Below are positions 57,901 to 64,000 of a DNA stretch of 64,000 nt, one piece after another; position 1 is the stretch's first letter, and every line of letters starts with the position of its first letter. A program made the position numbers and the translations under genes. Location of the stretch: NCBI GenBank assembly GCA_019925795.1, contig CM034314.1, forward strand, positions 94,607,264-94,671,263, in the 5' to 3' direction. The notes below the pieces were generated by a model that was given only the letters and a program-made list of their open reading frames with translations, did no database searches and had not been told where the DNA came from. This DNA is from Dendrobium chrysotoxum (taxonomy: Eukaryota; Streptophyta; Magnoliopsida; Asparagales; Orchidaceae).

Positions 57901-58959
57901 TTTATTCTTCTTTTTTTCATAAGTTTTTATAATTAAAATTTTGATTCTCCATAGCTGATAAGTGTTTGAATAAATAAAAATATGTTCTTTTTTTTTAAGA
58001 AATTGTAATTCGAATAGGTTTATGATTCATGAGTCTATCTTCCTCATCAACAGTCACATGAGTAGCTAGTTATTAATTACAACTCGAGCCTATCAACATC
58101 GTATCTATCGAGCGTCAACGTGTACCACATTCATCATCACGCCATCGATCGATCCTCGATGTCTTTAATTGCTTGAAATTCAAAGATGCATTTGAAATTT
58201 AACGAACCTCGTCAATTCACCATCTAAGCACTGATTTCAAACCAAATGAGTCGAGTCAAGTTTAAGTCGACCGCGACTAATCGGTCTCACTCTAAGATTT
58301 GTGCATATGACCAATTATCATACTGTACTAATTACATAAACTCTAAAGCTGACAAGACAATATATGTCATAATCTTTCTTTCCCTTTAAAAACAATTATC
58401 TTCCATTAATGAAGATGCATGCATGCTAAAGATCAATCTATTAAAAATGAGATTTTTTTTTTTTTTTTTCTTCCAAAGCGACGTAAAAATCTGTAGCAAA
58501 ACGTTTAAAAGGTCATAAAAATCTGTACTATCAGGACTTTCCAGCAGCTCAGGGAGGCATGCAGAACACTGGAGAATCCATGATTGAATAAGCCATTGCT
58601 TAATTTTATTCTAAGCTCGGTGTCTTTGGATTTACTCAAGCAGCATTATATGAACTGGGAAGTAGCTAGATAGTGACGGTTGCTTCAAAATCAAAGCATT
58701 TAAAACTATGATTGCTTCAACATCAAAAAAAATAAAATAAAATAAAAAAAAGAGGAGAAAATTAACGGTATTGATGATAACTTCAAATGCAGCTTTGGAT
58801 TTGCAGCAAAAGTATATAGGCATATTTTTTGTTGTCATTATTTTCTTTTTTTGGTATGTTCTTTCTTTTTTTTTTTTTTTGAGAATTTTTATTTTATATT
58901 TATTTAGATTTTGATATTATGATCTTTAAATCTTAACTCTGATTATTGATGTGTGTGAA
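57901..58959. other. AT-rich intergenic DNA
   Basis: Poly-T tracts at 58450-58470 and 58867-58882. No gene recognised. Confidence 0.4.
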
Positions 58960-59125
58960 TGTAATGACAACAATCATAATTTCCTTTGATTGCTACTTTC
59001 CCGTTACTTTTCGGAAATTTTTATGCCGAAAAGCTACTTTTTATAACCAGCGTAGCTAGGTTGCTTTCCCTACGGCAACTTCATAATCAGCTTTATAAAA
59101 TATTGCAATCGTTCCAAACATACCC
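58960..59125 (-). mobile_element. MITE, family 2 (copy 4)
   Basis: The - strand starts GGGTATGTTTGGAACGATTG, then TTTTATAAAGCTGATTATG, the clearest left end of this family. Confidence 0.6.
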
Positions 59126-59219
59126 TAAATAAACGTGTGTACATGTCATATGATAATTTTTTTTTCAATTTTTTCATGAATGATTAAATTTTATAGATTT
59201 ATAGATTTCGATCAAAATA

Positions 59220-59445
59220 TAACCTTCCGATGATCTGATTAGGAGAGTATATGTATTAGATTTAGCCTATGTTAAGAAAAGTAGAGGCTGACCTAAAAAG
59301 ATTTGGGTAGAAAGTATTAAAAATGACTTTTTTTATTGACTTTCAATGAAAATTTAACTATTAACATAATACAATAGAGAAAAAGGATTCATATACTGAC
59401 CCCATATACTGGGCTAAAGACTTAACGTTATTGTTATATATATAA
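59220..59445 (+). pseudogene. LINE 3' end relic
   Basis: Collinear with 1430-1660: GATGATCTGATTAGGAGAGT, CTATGTTAAGAAAAGTAGAG, and a tail ending ACTGGGCTAAAGACTTAACG. Stops throughout. Confidence 0.65.
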
Positions 59446-60003
59446 TTAATAAGGGGAGAATAATCATTTATAAATCATCAATCATTCTCTTTTCATATAA
59501 ATTTTGATATTAATTATAAAACTAAAAAATCAAAATAATCTATTAATTCTCTTTAACACCAATAAAACTAAGGGCATGCATGATTTTAAAAGCTTTTAAA
59601 ATCATTTGAGATCATCAATTACATGCATTAATATTTTCTCAAGAGATGATTAATTCCATTAATTAAGAAGTCTTCCTCCATATATATAGCTCATATATAG
59701 CCTTTTTATTTATCATTATTTTTTTGGTTTCTGAAATATCTTCTCACTGTAGATTTCGTTTTGACTGTGCGCTTTATAATTGCAAACTTTATATGAAAGC
59801 TTTGCACGTGGAAAATGATAAGGAAAATAGGCAAGAAATATAGCTCATTAGTGAAAGTGACGAGATGATCTCCAGCAAAGAAAGAAGAAGCAGAGTTGGT
59901 GAAGAAAATTAATTGCGTTGTAAGAAAAGTCTGCTCTGACCAATAATACTGAATTTATTCATGAAAAAATGAATTCTGAATGTTAAACAGCTTTGATTTT
60001 CAT
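59446..60003. other. AT-rich intergenic DNA
   Basis: No gene recognised. Confidence 0.4.
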
Positions 60004-60102
60004 AGTTTTTGTTTGAGATAGCTTTAGATTACTATTTTTTTAAAAAAATTATACTAAAGAATAGCTTTATAAAGCAGTAAGAAAACTATCCCAAACGAAG
60101 TC
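60004..60102. mobile_element. Tourist-like MITE, family 1 (copy 14, internally deleted)
   Basis: Starts AGTTTTTGTTTGAGATAGC and ends CTATCCCAAACGAAGTC. The left arm is shortened. Confidence 0.7.
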
Positions 60103-60304
60103 ATAGTTGCCTTAACGGTTCAGCCATGATATCTATTTGTTTTTTTATGTATGCTTGATTTTGACGCACGTATATGTATGTGTTTATTATTCTATGAGTT
60201 GTTTGAAACAGCTGGAAGCATTTGGGGAAGATTTTCCCTCAGGACATCGCCATCATTTTGAACTATGGATGAGAATTTTAGCTTTTAGGTCAATTTTTTT
60301 ATGA

Positions 60305-60785
60305 GTGAGGGGGAGTTTGGTTTGTTGAAAAAGAAATATGGAGTAACTGTAATATTATATTATAGTGTAAAATGAATGCAATGTATTTAAAATATTTGAA
60401 GTTATTTGAATGAGTGTAAAATAAATGTAGGTGATCGCTTTTTTGTTTTACTTGAAATAAAATGAATGCAGTGTAAAGCTCAATGATGATAGTGGCCAAT
60501 GGCTGGGAATGACGACTTAAGGCAACAACAGCGAGTGATCGTCAGTGGTGACAATCGAACGATGGCGGACAGAGGTGACAACAAGTGGCAAGACAAGAGT
60601 TAGCTTGCGATGTAGTTGGAATTCAATAAAAAAAATAGACAAGTTTTGAATACATCAAAAATGAAATATACAATGAATTCAAAATTGATCATCAAAAATT
60701 TACTCTACATTTCTTTTTTATCAAACCAAACATCAAAATTTTAAAATCTCTATGTTTGAAATACTTTACACTCACTTTTCATCAA
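60305..60785. mobile_element. Possible non-autonomous TIR element
   Basis: GAGTTTGGTTTGTTGAAAA at the left and TTTTCATCAAATCAAACAACTC at the right are roughly inverted, with GTGTAAA/TTTACAC words inside both ends. No clean TSD. Low certainty. Confidence 0.35.
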
Positions 60786-60789
60786 ATCA

Positions 60790-61426
60790 AACAACTCAGA
60801 AAATATAAAAGAATATAAGTTAGATCAATAAAAAAAGTATATTTTAATCATCTCAAATTATTGTGGGGTAAGCAAATTATGCGAAATATGTGTATATACG
60901 GCAATATTTCGCATAATTTGTTAGGTTAGGAGTTTAGAATGATATACTAGTTTATTATATGTATACTCATTTAGGCCCATGTAGGTATCTTTCAAGCGTC
61001 TAAGTAGGTTTTTGTCCATGGGACTCGGCCAGAAGGAGCATGTGGTAAATGCAACACTCCCCTGAAGGCCCAAAGGAAGCCTCAACCTGCAGGGTTATTA
61101 CCATCATCAGTCTATAAACAAGTAATCACTCACCCTAGCAAAGCTCGCAACTTACAAGCTCACCCCAATGGGATCATATTGAAGGTGTGCTTGTTCACGA
61201 TGGGTTTACCCAAAGGACTTATCTAGATAGGTTTATGCCCTGAGAGGTACTCACCATAAGAGAGCTCTCCTTCACATAGTACTTGTCCACAAACAAAGCC
61301 ACTTGTCCTCCATAAATGTCTCTAATTAAGCTATAAAAGTTCACACATTTAAACCCTATAACCATGACTTCATTGACTAAACTCGCCCCTAGCTGCAAAA
61401 CCCCTTAAGTAAAAAAATTTAAACTC
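60790..61426. other. Intergenic, probably retroelement-derived
   Basis: Rich in GCTCACC/ACTCACC words also seen at 62930-63500. No frame or domain recognised. Confidence 0.3.
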
Positions 61427-61619
61427 TTAAATATCGACCAAGGCGCCTTTTGGTGTAATAGCTGAAATTTCCGTAAGAAACTTCGCAGTTAAGCGTGCTC
61501 ATCCCGGAGCAATTCTGGGATGGATGACCTACTGGGAAGTTATACCAACAGGACAAAACTGTGAGGCTCTTAAGCCAAAACAGACAATATCTCGATAATT
61601 AAGAGTTTAGGCTGTTACA
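61427..61619 (+). repeat. Cassandra-like TRIM LTR with a 5S rRNA-derived core
   Basis: 61477-61540 matches plant 5S rRNA: ACTTCGCAGTTAAGCGTGCT and GGGATGGATGACCTACTGGG correspond to the box A and box C end of 5S. After it come CTGTGAGGCTCTTAAGCC and CAGACAATATCTCG, the usual Cassandra LTR tail, ending GGCTGTTACA. The 5' half of 5S is missing or replaced by LTR sequence, so this is not a working 5S gene. The left end is not resolved and no second LTR is seen. Confidence 0.75.
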
Positions 61620-62640
61620 TTAGCTCACTATCGTTTCCACCTAGGGGACTCACCATTTATTACTTAGGACTCACCACTGGTTCCTAAGGACTCGCTATCA
61701 CAAACTCATCCTATATAGCAGTCCTTGCAGACTCATCCAAAGTACTAGCCTAGGATAGGCTAAGAGGACCTCGTTAGAGGTGGGGGCCACAGCAGAGGCA
61801 AAAAGCCATGTGTGCACCACCTTGCTTAGCCCAAATGTATGTATAAGGTTATAGTTGTCACACCATTTTTTTTTATTTTATTCCATGTGGAGCCTTCTAT
61901 ATAGCCCTCTTGATCTCATAAATAAGGGGTGAAAAAGCATATTTTGGACTCCATCTTGTTTAGACTATTCAAATATATACTAGAGCTTATTACTTACTCT
62001 CCGTTCTTATTTTCTCAAAAAATTCTCCAACTTTAACCTACTAAAACTTATTTGCAGTGTCGACTGTAACCCACAAACAAATTTGAATCCAATAGCTATG
62101 ATCTTTGAGTATACTGAAACACTTCCTTAATGTTAAACTAGAGTCATGAGATGTGTTTGCAAACAATTATAAATAAGCTAGCACATCTCTACCACTACAA
62201 AAGGGCCTTATATCTCAAGCAATATACTTCTTGATTTCTAATTTAGAGGTCTCAAGCATCAACTTCAATGGATGTGTAACTATGATGAATTTCACATATT
62301 CTTATGGATTTAAATTTAATATTTGCAATTGGCCTTCTGGCCCACTTTATATGTGCATTAATATGGATAAGGAGCTCACCTTATATATGAGGGTCCCTCA
62401 CCTTCCTTAGGTGTTACATGCCTAAGTCATGCATATCACACAGGCCGTGGGACCTTAGGGTGTTGGTGGCCTCTGATCATCACCCAATTGGCCAATCTGA
62501 GACAACCTCATACTCCTCTTAGTAAGAGGAGTTCATATATACATTTGGATTCTGACAAAGTGCTCCAAATTTCGCTCAATTTATTGGGAAAATATTAATG
62601 ATCAAATTTTTTTATATTTTGTATTGGAATATTTTTCAAG
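61620..62640. other. Intergenic, probably retroelement-derived
   Basis: CTCACCATT/CTCGCTATC-type words at 61670-61740. No coding frame. Confidence 0.3.
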
Positions 62641-62880
62641 TTGAATGTGTTATAAACAAGCTCAGATGTTGATAAATACAAATCTCAATTATCTAAAGTC
62701 TTCTCTACCAAACATCTAAAAATTTTTTCAAAAATCCTATTGATTGCCTTAATCTACCCATCAGTCTAAGGGTGAAAAATCAATCAGAATTTTAAATTTA
62801 TTCCAAGCAATCTTCACATAATCTTTAAAAAATATAAAATAAATCTAAATTTATGTCATAAACTATATTGAAGAGAAAAT
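62641..62880 (-). pseudogene. Ty3/gypsy integrase relic
   Basis: The - strand reads KDYVKIAWNKFKI, then FHP.TDGQIKAINRIFEKIF, then CLVEKTLDN. This corresponds to the integrase core end (usual text SDRDSRF..FW..L, HPQTDGQTE..NR.L...LR). Several stops. Confidence 0.7.
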
Positions 62881-63968
62881 TATATTGTATACTCGCACAT
62901 GCATTCCTTCACAAATATTTAGCAGGTAACTCGCGGGTCATAATAGAGGAACTCACCCTCAAGGGAGGCCTCTAGCAGGAACTCACCTAGCTGTTCAAGA
63001 GGTGCTACTCGCCTATAAATCATAGGAGAACTCACTCGATATAATCAACAAGCGCTATATGCATGGGCCTGCCAAGGAGCTCGTCTCTCTTATGAGAAGA
63101 ATCAAGGATTCTTCATCAAGCTAACCACTCAACACCTGTCGCGTACCTAGATCGTTGTCTTAGCCACTCTCCCTCTCCCAAAACGATCATCCTCATGTCA
63201 ACTTACCTAGCTTGGTTACAAGAAAGCACTTACTCACAGGACCCTCAATTCATCTTGTCGTGACCATCCAATTACTTGAGGCCTCTCCCCTTCCACGACA
63301 AACATCTCACTCGCCTCTCCTTCTCTAGCAATCTAAGACCATTCTCACAAGTTGCCGGCAACACCAACAAGCTCGTTGGCTGCAAGTTCCTTCATCTCAA
63401 CACTCGCTCACATACTTGTCCGAGACGACTAGCCCACTTGGCATTACTAAGCTCGCCCAGAGACTACTCATTGGAGCTCTTATGATCTCGCTATCTTTCA
63501 ACCTATCAGGAGCTGACACATATCTATGATAGTTTATGTAGCATTATGTTGGTGTTATGCGTAACATTGTACTTTTATTTTTTTTATACAACTTTTCTGC
63601 TAACTCTCAAGACCCTATAAATAGAGAGTGATGAGAAACAATTTGGGACTTCAGATTCTGATTATTTTGACTAATTCTAGTAGATTTTGTGTTGAGATTT
63701 ATAATTTTTCTGGAGTTTTTTTAAGTTCTCTTTCTTACTAGCTTTACTCTCCACTCTCCATTCTCCATTCTCTCACAGAATTCGGCTCACTAGCTCACCA
63801 TTTTGCTAGTAAGAGATCAGCTATAATCCATAGACACATATGGATCCAACACATATCTTAGATAATACAATTGCACAAAATATTAGAATATTCTACATAT
63901 TAAAATCATCCACCTGCATTTTGTTTTATTCTACATACACCTGCAATTTGTTTTTGTCGGAGGAACAA
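62881..63968. other. Probable LTR-like region with promoter
   Basis: A C-rich stretch with repeated CTCACC/CTCGCC words (62920-63500), then a TATA box CCTATAAATAGAGAG at about 63612, and a pyrimidine-rich leader-like zone. It resembles the U3/R part of an LTR next to the gypsy relic, but no LTR ends are defined. A 69-codon frame at 63276 is not convincing. Confidence 0.35.
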
Positions 63969-64000
63969 TAGAGGTGTAAATGAGCCGAGTTTGACTGAAA
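63969..64000. mobile_element. hAT terminus cut by the window edge
   Basis: TAGAGGTGTAAATGAGCCGAG resembles a common plant hAT end. Only the first 32 bp are inside the window. Confidence 0.4.

Noticed and set aside
61477..61540. A 5S rRNA gene
   Set aside because: Only the 3' half of 5S is present, and it is embedded in a TRIM LTR tail.

Overview
This window looks like nuclear DNA of a flowering plant. It is AT-rich, has two intron-containing genes of ordinary angiosperm type, and is otherwise packed with plant-type transposable elements: Ty3/gypsy, Ty1/copia, LINE, SINE, hAT, Mutator-like, CACTA and Tourist-like MITEs. I cannot name the species from the sequence.

Host genes. (1) A 13-exon MATE transporter of the FRD3 / DETOXIFICATION 42-43 type lies on the + strand at 20990-33824. 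The exons I joined total 1677 nt with no internal stop (558 aa), so the gene looks intact although its introns have absorbed several kilobases of transposon sequence. (2) A two-exon R2R3-MYB of the MYB46/MYB83 type (secondary-wall regulators) lies on the - strand at 55788-53785 (326 aa). The two genes converge across about 20 kb of nested transposons. I see no other host gene I can defend.

Layout. 0-4 kb: a LINE relic split by an 823-bp terminal-inverted-repeat (TIR) element, then a gypsy integrase relic. 4.05-4.92 kb: a Mutator-like element with long TIRs. 6-16 kb: MITEs, a solo LTR carrying a long GA microsatellite, hAT elements with clean 8-bp target-site duplications (TSDs), and an LTR with an array of heat-shock-element motifs. 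16.2-17.7 kb: a solo LTR of the same family as the big gypsy element. 19.3 kb: a SINE with a 14-bp TSD just upstream of the MATE gene. 21-34 kb: the MATE gene, with a solo LTR in intron 2, unclassified repeats and a CACTA fragment in intron 4, and duplicated segments in introns 10 and 12. 34-36 kb: four Tourist-like MITEs. 36.2-50.1 kb: a degraded copia element into which were inserted an 11-kb gypsy element of the Tat lineage, a CACTA element and a MITE. 50-57 kb: AT-rich DNA, MITEs and the MYB gene. 57-64 kb: SINE, LINE, gypsy and TRIM remnants, including a Cassandra-like LTR with a 5S rRNA-derived core.

The most notable object is the Tat-lineage element at 36617-47632 (TSD CTTCC). Its gag-pol reads on the - strand. 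Between pol and the 3' LTR it carries a separate gene on the opposite strand, with its own GC-rich promoter region, TATA box, an intron and a coiled-coil tail. Both gene sets are now broken by stops and frameshifts, and gag has a large internal deletion. Solo LTRs of the same family at 16.2 and 22.8 kb show that the tandem repeats inside these LTRs have turned over quickly.
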